Positions 7,004-15,135 of a stretch of 41,247 nt of DNA are shown piece by piece (position 1 is the first letter of the stretch; the number at the start of each line of letters is the position of its first letter). The position numbers and the translations under genes are program-made. The stretch covers positions 1 to 41,247 of the forward strand of contig JACPBV010000007.1 of NCBI GenBank assembly GCA_016180135.1, given 5' to 3'. A model generated the notes under the pieces. It ran no database searches. It saw only the letters and a program-made list of their open reading frames with translations, and was not told the origin of the DNA. The DNA is from Candidatus Woesearchaeota archaeon. Lineage in GTDB: Archaea > Nanobdellota > Nanobdellia > Woesearchaeales > JACPBV01.

Positions 7004-7018
7004 GAAAGGTTTATAAAC
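7004..7018 (+). promoter_or_regulatory. BRE/TATA promoter deciding the methyltransferase start
   Basis: GAAAGG followed by TTTATAAAC is a good archaeal BRE plus TATA box. Its centre (about 7014) lies 29 nt before the ATG at 7043, so transcription should begin at or next to that codon; the in-frame ATG at 6998 lies upstream of the TATA and would not be transcribed. Confidence 0.75.
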
Positions 7019-7042
7019 AAAATTATAACCTTTCCGCGTCTT

Positions 7043-8179
7043 ATGGGTAACACTGCCGATGCAAAGAATGGAGTTGATGATAAGGATCAACAGGAGCCCT
7101 ATTTGCTCCCGCATCTTGCTGGGGCAAGGAAAAGTTATGATGTTTTGCATCCTGATGAATCCACTGGGCGCCTTATTCCCCTTATATTGAGAAAGGCGGA
7201 GCCAGCATTCCAACAATTAAGGGCAAATCTTGTTAAAAACGCCGGCGGGGAAGAAAAATTTAAATCGCTTCCGACAGCAGAGCTTGATAAATATTGGCTT
7301 CAAGAAAATGCATGTTATCTTGCATTTCATGACGATTATCACAAATATCTTCCCTTCAGAGAATTAACCTATATCCGCCTTGCGGAATTAATAGATGGGT
7401 TCTTAGGAACAAAATCCGGATCAAGGATTGAATTAGGCTGCGGAAGCAGCCTCTGCCTCATCATCCAAGCCTTAGGCGGCGCAGATGAACTGCATGGGGT
7501 GGATATTTCAACGGCAGCGCTTGATTTCTCAGAGAGGCTTATTAATGACTACAAAGTCAGTGATAAGGTTTTTCTTTCCAACATTTCATTTGCCATCCCC
7601 ACCGACCAGTTTTTACAAGCATCAGGGTATTCCAGAGGACAGTTTAATGCAACGTTCAATCTGGGTGTTTTTGAGCATCTTTCAGATGAACAACAAAGAA
7701 CGCTTATCGCAAACATGATTGCACTCACCTCTCCCGGAGGGGTAATAGCTATTGCAGTCCCAAATTATGGGAGCCCGCTTTTACGATATACCAGATTTAG
7801 AGAAAACAGGCTGTTTCCCATTGGGACAGACAAAGAAAAATTGAGGTCCCCCTGGCTTGATGAACATGAAGCCGATATTTCCAGACTGCTTGTCGAGACT
7901 GGCTTTGCCTCTTCAGAAATTGAGCGAGACGGTATTCTTATCGGCCCCTCTCCGAGGACGCCGTTGCGAATCATTGATGGCTCTGACCCAGAATATGTTA
8001 AGGCCGGTTTCCCAAGGGATGAAAAAGCCATTGAATTTTACGAAAATATTCCAAACATGGTTCCGTCAACGCAGAAAGATAAAATTAATTTTTGGTATAC
8101 ATGGGAAACCAGGATAGCTTCACAGGAAGAAAGGCTGCATTTAGGCTGGTTTACAGTTTATATGGCAAAAAAGAAATAA
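7043..8179 (+). CDS. Class I SAM-dependent methyltransferase
   Basis: The 378-residue protein has a Rossmann methyltransferase core: motif I ELGCGSSLCLI (about residue 133), motif II acidic residue in HGVDIS, a post-II LSNI strand, motif IV FNLGVFEHLSDEQQ, and PGGVIAIAVPNYGS. About 130 residues precede the core and about 100 follow it; neither is recognised, and substrate is unknown. The upstream in-frame ATG at 6998 is rejected because the TATA box lies between. No operon partner is evident; the next gene is on the opposite strand. Confidence 0.85.
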   Translation: MGNTADAKNGVDDKDQQEPYLLPHLAGARKSYDVLHPDESTGRLIPLILRKAEPAFQQLRANLVKNAGGEEKFKSLPTAELDKYWLQENACYLAFHDDYHKYLPFRELTYIRLAELIDGFLGTKSGSRIELGCGSSLCLIIQALGGADELHGVDISTAALDFSERLINDYKVSDKVFLSNISFAIPTDQFLQASGYSRGQFNATFNLGVFEHLSDEQQRTLIANMIALTSPGGVIAIAVPNYGSPLLRYTRFRENRLFPIGTDKEKLRSPWLDEHEADISRLLVETGFASSEIERDGILIGPSPRTPLRIIDGSDPEYVKAGFPRDEKAIEFYENIPNMVPSTQKDKINFWYTWETRIASQEERLHLGWFTVYMAKKK

Positions 8180-8318
8180 CAACACTTTTTTATTTGTTCA
8201 TAACCACTCCATCGCTTCCGATGATTGGGTTCCATAAACTTGATTATGCACGGTATTTATGAACTTTATAATTCCCAACTATCAGATAATCCACCGCTCC
8301 TTTGGGCGATAGGGAATT

Positions 8319-8894
8319 TTATTTTAGCTTTTTCGGGTAAGCCAAGATCAGTCTGGCAATCTCATAGAGCCTATGAAGCTCTTGAGGAGTTGGGTTCTCA
8401 GGGTTAAGTGCCGGGGAATCGAAATGTGTATCAGAGGCATTCGTTTCTCTCAGTCTGGCCATTAAATCAAATATTCTATTGGGTATATCTCCTTTAGAGA
8501 TTTTTTGAGATTCTTCTTTGAGGCGTAAACTTGTTGTAAAACCTTCATAATTTCCATTGGGCCCGAAAAGGGTGTAATAGGCACTTCTGACTTGTTGATC
8601 ATAAACTTCAAATTTGTTTTCATCACCTCCAAAAGCATATTCCCTTACTAACACCAGAAACTTTTCCCTCCCCCTTAAATCAACCCATGAAGTGGATGCT
8701 TGGGAGCGGCTGCGGTAGCTTTGCAGATGATGGTTGTTCCCCTCCCTAGAGGGTTTGAACCTGTTTGGAGGTATTACAACTTCATCAATGGTGGCACTAG
8801 GTCGGGAATCGGACTCAGTTAAATGAGTTGAAACTCCTGCTGGTTCACAGCTCCTGTTGAACAATTGTTGAATATATTCAATTACTCCTGCCAT
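8319..8894 (-). CDS. Hypothetical protein, 191 aa
   Basis: Not recognised. The product is hydrophilic with no signal peptide or membrane segment; the middle (residues about 70-150) is mixed alpha/beta with VLVREYAFGGDENKFEVYD, and the N-terminal 65 residues are Ser/Arg/Asn-rich and look disordered. The start ATG at 8894 has no clear SD; TATA-like sequences occur 50-100 nt upstream on this strand. A short T-rich tract is shared with the convergent methyltransferase gene. Translation is supported mainly by an uninterrupted frame with globular composition. Confidence 0.6.
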   Translation of the reverse strand: MAGVIEYIQQLFNRSCEPAGVSTHLTESDSRPSATIDEVVIPPNRFKPSREGNNHHLQSYRSRSQASTSWVDLRGREKFLVLVREYAFGGDENKFEVYDQQVRSAYYTLFGPNGNYEGFTTSLRLKEESQKISKGDIPNRIFDLMARLRETNASDTHFDSPALNPENPTPQELHRLYEIARLILAYPKKLK

Positions 8895-9096
8895 GTTTTT
8901 CCTTTTGGGCCTCTTCTGAACAGTATAAGTGTCTATCTACCTTATAAATTATATGGGGGGTGCTTTAAATTTATAAACCTTTTGCATTTATTGCATATAA
9001 AATATAGTTCAAAAAGATCGTTTTAAAAATAAGGCTGTATCTCTGTATCGGGTAAAGCCCATAAGGTTATATAGGGGCATCTTGTTCCTTTCATCC

Positions 9097-9474
9097 ATGC
9101 CCACCGCAAAATCAATCCCGACCGGAGCATTCATCCGCTTCAATAATGAGATCTATAAGGTTGCGAGGAAGGAGATTGTCGCCTATGGGACTCACTGCCA
9201 TTCTAAGACAAAGCTGTTTCTGCAGGGGCTGTTTACCAAGGGTGAGAAAAGCTTTAACCTCAGCCACGAAGAGCATGTTGAGCAGGTGGATATCTCCAAG
9301 AAGGCTGGGCAGGTCATTGCGAAGATCCCTCCTAGGATACAGGTCATGGACATGGTCAGCTTTGAGACGCTTGATGCCGACATCGCCCCTGAACTGCTTG
9401 CGGCATTGAACGAAAGCGACGAGGTCACTTTCATCACCGTCGAAGGCAAGACAACTGTGCTGGATAAGAGATAG
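9097..9474 (+). CDS. Translation factor aIF5A homologue lacking the hypusine lysine
   Basis: The 125-residue protein has the two-domain layout of aIF5A: an N-terminal SH3-like barrel (FIRFNNEIYKV) and a C-terminal OB fold with IQVMDMVSFET, matching the family's QLMD..TYET strand. In archaeal aIF5A the loop reads roughly KPGKHGxAK, with the second Lys modified to hypusine; here the aligned loop is AYGTHCHSK, placing Thr32 (codon 9190-9192) at the modified position. GGTTATATAG (9064-9073) lies about 28 nt before the ATG at 9097, which selects this start over the upstream TTG at 9082. Confidence 0.85.
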   Translation: MPTAKSIPTGAFIRFNNEIYKVARKEIVAYGTHCHSKTKLFLQGLFTKGEKSFNLSHEEHVEQVDISKKAGQVIAKIPPRIQVMDMVSFETLDADIAPELLAALNESDEVTFITVEGKTTVLDKR

Positions 9475-9500
9475 GGGCTTGCTGATGCATAACTATGCAT

Positions 9501-9561
9501 TTGGGGAGGGGTAAGAGGATTAGGCTACCTTTGGAGAAAGGTTTTGCTTCCCTCGCCCCAA
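9501..9561. repeat. Nested inverted repeat after the aIF5A gene
   Basis: An imperfect outer stem TTGGGGAGGGGTAAG (9501-9515) faces CTTCCCTCGCCCCAA (9547-9561), and a perfect inner hairpin ACCTTT-GGAG-AAAGGT spans 9527-9542. A small palindrome ATGCATAACTATGCAT precedes it (9485-9500). The architecture (outer stem enclosing an inner stem) resembles the larger palindromic elements elsewhere in the window, but no sequence homology is seen. A role in 3'-end formation of the aIF5A transcript is possible. Confidence 0.55.
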
Positions 9562-9644
9562 GATAACTCCTTTTGCCCGTAACCGCTGTAATTGGCCAAA
9601 AAGCTTATAAACAAATAGGTTACATATGTAAACTGATAGTTACT

Positions 9645-10229
9645 ATGTCCGCCATAACTCAGAATGAAATGGATTTTGTGCTTACTGTCTTTAAAAGCCC
9701 AGAAAGCCATTATAATGCAAACAGCATTGCAAAGCTCCTTGGGATAAGCCGGATGGGGGCGTTAAAGATAGCGAAGCGGCTGACGGAGCAGAACATCCTG
9801 ATACCAAAAGAATGGGGAAAGGCAAAATTCTATTCCATCAGTTTTGACAATGCCTTCACTTCGAATTATCTCAGGTTCATGCTGGAAAGGGAGATTCAGC
9901 ATGCTCATCCTTATGTCAAAGTATTGGCTGATGAGATGAGGAAGATCAAGAGCGCAGATGCCGCAATACTGTTCGGGTCAGTCCTGAATAAACATGATTT
10001 AGCAAAAGATATTGACATCCTCTTAATTACCGATAAACGAAGGTTCCAAAAGCTCAAACAAGAGGTTGTGGAGATCAGCAGGCTGAATGCCAAAAGATTG
10101 CACCCTGTCTACCAGACAAAGGAAGATTTTGTGAATAACATTAAAAAAGAAGATGCTGTCCTAATCAATGCCCTGAAGGGAATTGTCCTCTTCGGTTGGG
10201 ATGTTGTTATCGATGCCTTAAGACCATGA
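9645..10229 (+). CDS. mntA: wHTH-MNT nucleotidyltransferase (antitoxin-type)
   Basis: The 194-residue protein has an N-terminal winged-helix segment (NANSIAKLLGISRMGALKIAKRL, split as two helices, residues about 24-46) and a minimal nucleotidyltransferase domain with ILFGS (about residue 107) and the DIDIL metal-binding pair, the signature of MNT-type NTases. The next gene encodes a HEPN protein with ATGA overlap, so the two form an MNT/HEPN toxin-antitoxin-type pair in which MNT usually neutralises HEPN by adenylylation. ATG 9645 is preferred because AGCTTATAAACA (9602-9613) is a TATA box; upstream in-frame codons would precede transcription. Confidence 0.85.
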   Translation: MSAITQNEMDFVLTVFKSPESHYNANSIAKLLGISRMGALKIAKRLTEQNILIPKEWGKAKFYSISFDNAFTSNYLRFMLEREIQHAHPYVKVLADEMRKIKSADAAILFGSVLNKHDLAKDIDILLITDKRRFQKLKQEVVEISRLNAKRLHPVYQTKEDFVNNIKKEDAVLINALKGIVLFGWDVVIDALRP

Positions 10230-10738
10230 GCCATACAAAAAACAAGATTGAGTGGTGCCTGAAGAAAGCAGAGCGGGAGTTGAAGGAATCCGGCAAACAG
10301 AGGGGTCTCGTCAAGGGAGAACCAGATTTAAACAAGGCGAAAGGCCACATCGCCAAAGCAGAGCATTATTTTAATGCAACGGAATACCTCAAAGAAGGCG
10401 GTTTTACTGAAATCAGCGCAAGCACCATCTTCTATTCTATGTATCATTGCCTTCTTGCCATTGCGGCAAAGTTTGGATACGAGTCCGGAAACCAGGAATG
10501 CACCTTTGCCCTCATCTCCGGCCTCATCGAAGACCAAAAGATAGAATTTGAAAAAGCACTTCTTGACAGGATATCTTCCCTGGATGTAAAGTACGTAGCC
10601 GGCATTAAGAGCATTGTCGAGATTAGGGAGCAATATCAATATGGAACAGCGCTTTCATTGGGCGATAACCTTTATGATGAACTTTTGTCATTGGCAAAAG
10701 AAGTCATTTTAACGGCAAAATTGATCCTCAAAAAGTAA
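10226..10738 (+). CDS. hepT: HEPN-domain protein (toxin-type partner of MNT)
   Basis: The 170-residue all-helical protein has the HEPN core: KAKGHIAKAEHYFNATEYL, then ISASTIFYSMYHCLLAIAAK (family YHxxxA helix), and near the end VEIREQYQYG, the place where HepT-type proteins carry R-x4-H/Y. The canonical R-x4-6-H RNase motif is not obvious, so catalytic activity is uncertain. ATG at 10226 overlaps the MNT stop (TGA 10227-10229), which chooses this start and implies translational coupling. It is followed by a structured repeat element. Confidence 0.82.
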   Translation: MSHTKNKIEWCLKKAERELKESGKQRGLVKGEPDLNKAKGHIAKAEHYFNATEYLKEGGFTEISASTIFYSMYHCLLAIAAKFGYESGNQECTFALISGLIEDQKIEFEKALLDRISSLDVKYVAGIKSIVEIREQYQYGTALSLGDNLYDELLSLAKEVILTAKLILKK

Positions 10739-10780
10739 AAATCCAGGCAAGGCTGGGGACATCGCCTCATTTCCCTTATA

Positions 10781-10916
10781 CTATACTTATGGACAAAAAT
10801 GATTATACCATTGTTGTCCGTTCGTAATACGAAAAAACGTTTTTCGTTTTTTGTATCCCTCTGGGATAAGCCAACGACAAATTTTTGTCTAAATATTTGT
10901 GTCGTTGGCTATATTT
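10781..10916 (+). repeat. Four-stem palindromic element, copy A
   Basis: Stems: P1 GGACAA (10791-10796) with TTGTCC (10814-10819); P2 around GAAAAAACG / CGTTTTTT (10831-10852); P3 ATCCC (10855-10859) with GGGAT (10863-10867); P4 GCCAACGACA (10870-10879) with TGTCGTTGGC (10900-10909). Copies B (13980-14130) and C (28830-29037, opposite strand) share the order and the CTATA...GGACAA and ...GCTAYAATT-like edges, with different but still paired P3 and P4. This lies in the 383-bp gap between hepT and the ECF gene; the remaining roughly 200 bp is AT-rich without a convincing gene. A forward frame at 10899-11108 begins inside P4 and is not credible. Confidence 0.85.
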
Positions 10917-11121
10917 GCAGAAGGGGGGGTTTTAAAATCTTTTGATAATTTATCATTGTTCTTGACAATCCCCAACCGAGGTTTGCTGAAGTTTTTTGAA
11001 TACTGGGGAAAGAATAGGCGAACCAAAGAAAAAATTGTCCCAGCAATCGGAGATACCGGGATAAAGAAAAACCCTTTTAAACCGAAAAGGCTTTTCCTCT
11101 GTTTTTGAGGGTATAAACCAA

Positions 11122-12024
11122 ATGAAACCTGAATCATCTCTCTATAGCAAGCGGGCGGAAGGGAAATCCGCCCTTGGCCAGCCTTCGGCCCTTGAAGAAT
11201 TATCGGAGCACGAAGCTCTATTGAGCCATGAAAACCTATTGAGCAAAAATGCTCCATTGAGCCCTAAAACTCTATTGAGCCATGAAAACCTATTGAGCAA
11301 AAATGCTCCATTGATCCATAAAGCTCCGTTTAGCAATGCAAATCCCTCAGGTCAAGAGCAAACTTCCCCATCACAAAAACAGCGCCTTATCGCCTATGGG
11401 CTCCAGATGCAGCTTCAGGCCCTGCAGCTGAAGGAATGGCTTATGGCAATCGGCTTCTCTTTTCTTGCGGCTGCCTTGAGAGTTCCGATGCAGGCTGTGC
11501 CGAGCGCTGAGCCTATTACTTTCTTTGCTATCCTTGCGGGATGGCTGTTTGGCGCCAGGATGGGCTTTTTCACCGGTGCAGCGGCAGGCTTTCTCTCAAA
11601 CTTTGCGGTTTATGGCGGCCAGGGCCCGTGGACTCCATTCCAGATGCTCTCATGGGGAATTGCAGGATATCTTGGAAGCCTTCTCCCCCGGTTTCCTTCG
11701 TCGGAAAAAAGCCAAAAGAAGAACCAAGGGAAGATAAAGGGAACTATTTTCAGGATGATGGCATCTCTGGGCGTAGCATCATCGGCAACTGTCATTTTTG
11801 ACAGCATCCTTAACATCTGGTGGGGATTTTTCTCGCCTTTTGGGATCCTGCCTGCGCTTGTTTCAGGGGTTCCCTTTTTTGTTGTCCACTTAGTGTCTAA
11901 TGCAATATTCTCTCTGGGGCTTGCCCCTGCAAAATATTTTGTATCCAAACAAGGCCATTTTGATGAGAAGGAGCTCTGCCGTGAGCTGCTCGGCAAAGTT
12001 CAGGGGAATAAGGGGGCTTTATGA
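11122..12024 (+). CDS. ECF transporter S component with repeat-bearing N-terminal extension
   Basis: Residues about 95-285 form a six-helix membrane protein. The motifs MQAVPSAEPITFFAILAGWL and YGGQGPWTPFQMLSWGI (about residues 125-180) are characteristic of S components of energy-coupling-factor vitamin/metal transporters of the cobalamin/riboflavin-like group. The first about 90 residues are unusual: eight degenerate hexapeptides of the form xLSxxx (residues about 27-74) encoded by an 18-bp tandem repeat. GGGTATAAACC (11109-11119) sits too close to be the promoter of the ATG at 11122, so an internal start downstream is possible. The following secreted protein overlaps by ATGA, suggesting joint function in uptake. 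Confidence 0.78.
   Translation: MKPESSLYSKRAEGKSALGQPSALEELSEHEALLSHENLLSKNAPLSPKTLLSHENLLSKNAPLIHKAPFSNANPSGQEQTSPSQKQRLIAYGLQMQLQALQLKEWLMAIGFSFLAAALRVPMQAVPSAEPITFFAILAGWLFGARMGFFTGAAAGFLSNFAVYGGQGPWTPFQMLSWGIAGYLGSLLPRFPSSEKSQKKNQGKIKGTIFRMMASLGVASSATVIFDSILNIWWGFFSPFGILPALVSGVPFFVVHLVSNAIFSLGLAPAKYFVSKQGHFDEKELCRELLGKVQGNKGAL
11200..11343 (+). repeat. 18-bp in-frame tandem repeat, eight units
   Basis: Units start every 18 bp from 11200 (for example CTATTGAGCCATGAAAAC at 11218 and again exactly at 11272; CTATTGAGCAAAAATGCT at 11236 and 11290). A higher-order 54-bp period is visible. The array encodes hexapeptides LSEHEA, LLSHEN, LLSKNA, PLSPKT, LLSHEN, LLSKNA, PLIHKA and PFSNAN in the N-terminal extension of the ECF S component. 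Confidence 0.9.
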
Positions 12025-13472
12025 GAAAAAAATATTTCCCCTTTTTGGCAGTCATCGGCTTATTGCTCGGATTATTCTCAATTCCTGCCAGCGCAGCCGA
12101 TATCTGCACCGTAATCTCTTTCGATGATAAGACTGCCGAGAGCAAATGCTACAGCGTCCCTGATGATGCCAACGGGATCGAATCATTGCAGAGCATGGGA
12201 GTTCTTCTGTCGCTGACGCCTCAATCTTCTTTCGGGAGGATGGTCTGCAAGATAGACAATAAGGGCACTGATGTCCAGGGGAGCGTCTGCGGCTTTGACG
12301 GAAAGTTCTGGAACTTCAACCTCAAAAGAGGAGCATCCTGGGGGCATATGCCCGTCGGCTTTGACGGCGGGAATGAGTGCTGGAACAGGGATTTCAATTT
12401 TGCGGATTTCTCAAAGATTGTCCATTACTGCGCAAAAGACGGAGATGTGATAGGCATGGCGTTCGGGAAAGAAGGTGAAGTTCCGGATATGCTCAGAGTA
12501 AAGGAGATAAAAGTAACGGTGGACAACGAGCTGGAAAATGAAACATTTGCCGAGGGAGGGGTGATTGACCAGGACGTTGAGCCCGGTTCCGAAGTATCCC
12601 TCCGGCTGGTCCTTGAAAACCTCTACGAGGACGATACCAATGCTGCCATCAATGACATCATCGTCAGGGCGAATCTTGAAGACATCGACCAGGGAGATTC
12701 TATCAGGCTGCGCTTTGATGAGTTCACGCTCGGCCCCGGGGCAAAAGAAGCCGTTGAGATCGACTTTACCATCCCGACTGTTGTCGAGGCAAAAGGGTAT
12801 GACCTTTCCATCAAGATCAGCGCAAAGGATGACCTTGGCTTCGTGTATGACAAAAATATTCCAATGGTCATTGACGTGCAGAAAGAGTCCCACAAGATGA
12901 AGATTCCCGCAGCCAAGCTTGACAAAACAGCGTATACCTGCGAAGAAAATGCCCTGCTTGATGTCCAGGTTGTCAATATCGGCGCTAAGCCCTTAGTCGG
13001 TGAAGTGAGCATTGACAGCGGGCCTCTGGAATTATCAGCCAAGGCGCCATTCTCCCTTTCCAATGACGCTTTGGAATCAACAAGCAGATTTGAGAAGCAG
13101 TTTACGATAGCCCTGCCTCAGGAGCTAAATCCTGATTCTTACCAAATCACCATCCGGGCAGATGCCAAGACCACTGCAGCGACAGAGATTGCGAAGCTGA
13201 TAAAACAAGCGTGCACCGAACAGGCAAAACTCCAGATATCAGAGCAGAAGCCTGCTGTCCGGCAGGCTAAAGGACCAGCAGGAAATTCAGCTTCTTCAGG
13301 AGAGCAATCAAGCCAGCCGCCAGCGGCAGATCAGCAGCCGCAGAATAAGGCTAATGCTTCACAGGGGAATTCAGCGATGGCATTTCTTTTTGCCGCTTTG
13401 GGAATCTCCCTTCTTATGCTCGGGGGAGCCGCATTTGCGGTCTGGAAATTAAAGATGGCAGGAAAGCGGTAA
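12021..13472 (+). CDS. Secreted, membrane-anchored substrate-binding-like protein
   Basis: The 483-residue protein has a signal peptide (residues 1-26, ending ASA), then a Cys-containing domain around residues 30-155. Its DGKFWNFNLKRGASW and DGDVIGMAF segments resemble the DUF4430/transcobalamin C-terminal-like fold that binds cobalamin-type ligands. One or two beta-sandwich (CARDB-like) domains follow (about 160-395), then a Gln/Ser/Pro-rich spacer and a C-terminal membrane helix (about 455-478) with a short basic tail. Its start overlaps the S-component stop (ATGA). I infer an extracellular capture protein working with the ECF S component; the ligand is unproven. Confidence 0.75.
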   Translation: MRKKYFPFLAVIGLLLGLFSIPASAADICTVISFDDKTAESKCYSVPDDANGIESLQSMGVLLSLTPQSSFGRMVCKIDNKGTDVQGSVCGFDGKFWNFNLKRGASWGHMPVGFDGGNECWNRDFNFADFSKIVHYCAKDGDVIGMAFGKEGEVPDMLRVKEIKVTVDNELENETFAEGGVIDQDVEPGSEVSLRLVLENLYEDDTNAAINDIIVRANLEDIDQGDSIRLRFDEFTLGPGAKEAVEIDFTIPTVVEAKGYDLSIKISAKDDLGFVYDKNIPMVIDVQKESHKMKIPAAKLDKTAYTCEENALLDVQVVNIGAKPLVGEVSIDSGPLELSAKAPFSLSNDALESTSRFEKQFTIALPQELNPDSYQITIRADAKTTAATEIAKLIKQACTEQAKLQISEQKPAVRQAKGPAGNSASSGEQSSQPPAADQQPQNKANASQGNSAMAFLFAALGISLLMLGGAAFAVWKLKMAGKR

Positions 13473-13485
13473 GAAAGTGGATTAA

Positions 13486-13815
13486 TCATTTAGCATGCGA
13501 AGCCAGCGCTTCATCGATTGCATCCTGGTCAAACCCTACAATGATCTTGCCGTTGATGTCAAGGACAGGAACTCCCAGCTGGCCGGACTTCTCAATCATC
13601 TCGTTCCTTGCTTTTTCGTCGGTAGAAACATCAAAGTTTGTGAACGGCACCCCTTTCTCTGAAAGGTATTCCTTTGCCTTGACGCACCAGGGGCAGACAG
13701 GTGTTGAGAATACCCTGACGGTGACTGCCGGGCTTTTTGCTCCCGCTGCTTTTGCTGATGATGTTTTTGCTGATGGTTTAGCTGTTGCTGCTTGTTTGGC
13801 TGTTGCTGATGGCAT
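13486..13815 (-). CDS. Glutaredoxin-like protein with Ala/Lys-rich N terminus
   Basis: Residues 30-109 form a thioredoxin-fold glutaredoxin/NrdH-like domain: VRVFSTPVCPWCVKAKEYL carries the CPWC redox motif, followed by GVPFTNFDV, GQLGVPVLDI (cis-Pro) and a GFD helix. The first 29 residues are a low-complexity Ala/Lys/Ser/Thr segment of unknown role. AGGAGGT lies 8-14 nt upstream of the ATG at 13815, a clear SD that supports including this extension. The gene is convergent with the secreted protein (13 bp gap). Confidence 0.88.
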   Translation of the reverse strand: MPSATAKQAATAKPSAKTSSAKAAGAKSPAVTVRVFSTPVCPWCVKAKEYLSEKGVPFTNFDVSTDEKARNEMIEKSGQLGVPVLDINGKIIVGFDQDAIDEALASHAK

Positions 13816-13979
13816 AGTGTTTACCTCCTGAAATCGAGAGTTTTGTTGCTCGTTTCTCCTGTTTTCCTGCTAAGATAACGTGATAAGGGCAGAAAGGATT
13901 AATTTAAAGGTTTCGTTTTATTGCAAAAGAAAATGTTTTTTTCTATCCCCTGGCAATGAGGCAATGTATATGCTGCAGC

Positions 13980-14130
13980 CTATAATAACGGACAATATCA
14001 ATTGAGCAATAGTTGTCCGTTATTAATACGAAAAAACACTAAGTGTTTTTTGTACAAGAAATGCAAGGCATTTCTTTGTAAGCAAAAGACATATCAAATA
14101 GCTCAAATATTTGTGTCTTTTGCTATATTT
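13980..14130 (+). repeat. Four-stem palindromic element, copy B
   Basis: Same order as copy A: P1 GGACAA (13990-13995)/TTGTCC; P2 AAAAAACACT-AAGTGTTTTTT; P3 enlarged to ACAAGAAATGC/GCATTTCTTTGT (about 14053-14079); P4 GCAAAAGACA (14082-14091) with TGTCTTTTGC (14114-14123). Compared with copy A, P4 has C-G changed to A-T at two positions on both strands. The element fills most of the 357-bp gap between the glutaredoxin gene and the hypothetical at 14173. No other gene is seen there. Confidence 0.85.
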
Positions 14131-14172
14131 AAAGAAATTTAATGCTGACTACTTTTTGAATCTCTCATGAAA

Positions 14173-14991
14173 TTAACGCATTTCCCATTCAAGGTCATCC
14201 AACGGATTAATTTTATAATCTAAATTACCTGGTGGGATTTTTGGTTTACCTTTAAGGCTTGAGCGCAGCATGAATGCCATATACGCCTTGAAAACTTCAT
14301 TGGCTTTTTTATCCCCGAGGCCGCCATCATTGACAACATTCCATCTGCCATATGCGTTTTGCTCTGACCCCGCCGTAAGCTGAATCTGATATTCAAGGGC
14401 ATTTCCACCAGATTGAATGCCAAATATGGCTCTATCTTTTTCAAATCTTAAGGAAAGGGTTTTTGAACCAATTGCCCCCGTTTGAGAACCATGCGAATAT
14501 GCTTGAGTCTCCGCAGTAAACTCTCCTGGATTATTGCCTGGCTGCCAAATATTTCTTAGCAGATATGCATCGATTGCCTGCAAAGTGAACCTTGGAATCT
14601 TAAATTCGGTTTCTTCAAGTAAATGGCTTAAATCATCAAGATGTGCCCTTGAGTTGTATTTTGGAAGTTCGTCTTGGAATGCCTGCCCTAATGCCTGCCT
14701 GGCTTCTTCTGGAAACACATCATTAAACTCAAGACCGCCAAAAAGGCAGATTTTATCAAGAGTTTTGGCATCTATAACTGTTGGCCCAGGAGTGGGATAT
14801 TTTTCAAGTAAATGTTGAATTATTATGGGGGATTTATCATTAACTAAACTTTTTGGTGCCGTTGGAAAAATTAAATCTTCATCTTTAGAGCCAGATAACT
14901 CACTAAAATCATGGAATTTAGGCTCATAGGAGGGATTCTTCCTTAATAATTCGATGATGCCATAAGGATCATCTTGAGGCGTTTTTTTCAT
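14173..14991 (-). CDS. Hypothetical protein, 272 aa
   Basis: Not recognised. It is a soluble, mixed-composition protein with no signal peptide or membrane helix. The N-terminal half is helical with several Pro-rich turns (KYPTPGPTVIDAKTLDKICLFGGLEF); the C-terminal half contains beta-rich segments (KTLSLRFEKDRAIFGIQSGG). A BRE/TATA box 27 nt upstream (15014-15024) fixes the ATG at 14991 as a leaderless start, so this is an independently transcribed gene. It occupies the place where a 2-oxoacid dehydrogenase operon would be expected to encode the E2 catalytic domain, but shows no similarity to that domain. Confidence 0.65.
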   Translation of the reverse strand: MKKTPQDDPYGIIELLRKNPSYEPKFHDFSELSGSKDEDLIFPTAPKSLVNDKSPIIIQHLLEKYPTPGPTVIDAKTLDKICLFGGLEFNDVFPEEARQALGQAFQDELPKYNSRAHLDDLSHLLEETEFKIPRFTLQAIDAYLLRNIWQPGNNPGEFTAETQAYSHGSQTGAIGSKTLSLRFEKDRAIFGIQSGGNALEYQIQLTAGSEQNAYGRWNVVNDGGLGDKKANEVFKAYMAFMLRSSLKGKPKIPPGNLDYKINPLDDLEWEMR

Positions 14992-15013
14992 ATGGTCGGG
15001 GAGATTCAGAGGA

Positions 15014-15024
15014 ATTTATAAACC
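15014..15024 (-). promoter_or_regulatory. TATA box of the 14991 gene
   Basis: On the minus strand AGAAAGG precedes GTTTATAAAT; the centre is 27 nt upstream of the ATG at 14991, the usual archaeal distance to the transcription start. It indicates a leaderless mRNA that starts after the E3-binding gene, separating this gene from the dehydrogenase operon. Confidence 0.7.
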
Positions 15025-15135
15025 TTTCTAAAATGACCACCATCAAGTGATATATCATAAAAATAATTGGGCACAAAATTAGAGATATAAGGCATGTATA
15101 TGGAGAACAAATCTTCTAACGATTTTATGGGAACT

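Noticed and set aside
6998..7042. Upstream ATG as the methyltransferase start
   Set aside because: The TATA box lies between this ATG and 7043, so the codon would be upstream of the transcription start.
10899..11108. 69-codon forward frame
   Set aside because: It begins within stem P4 of palindromic element A and has no domain, SD or TATA support.
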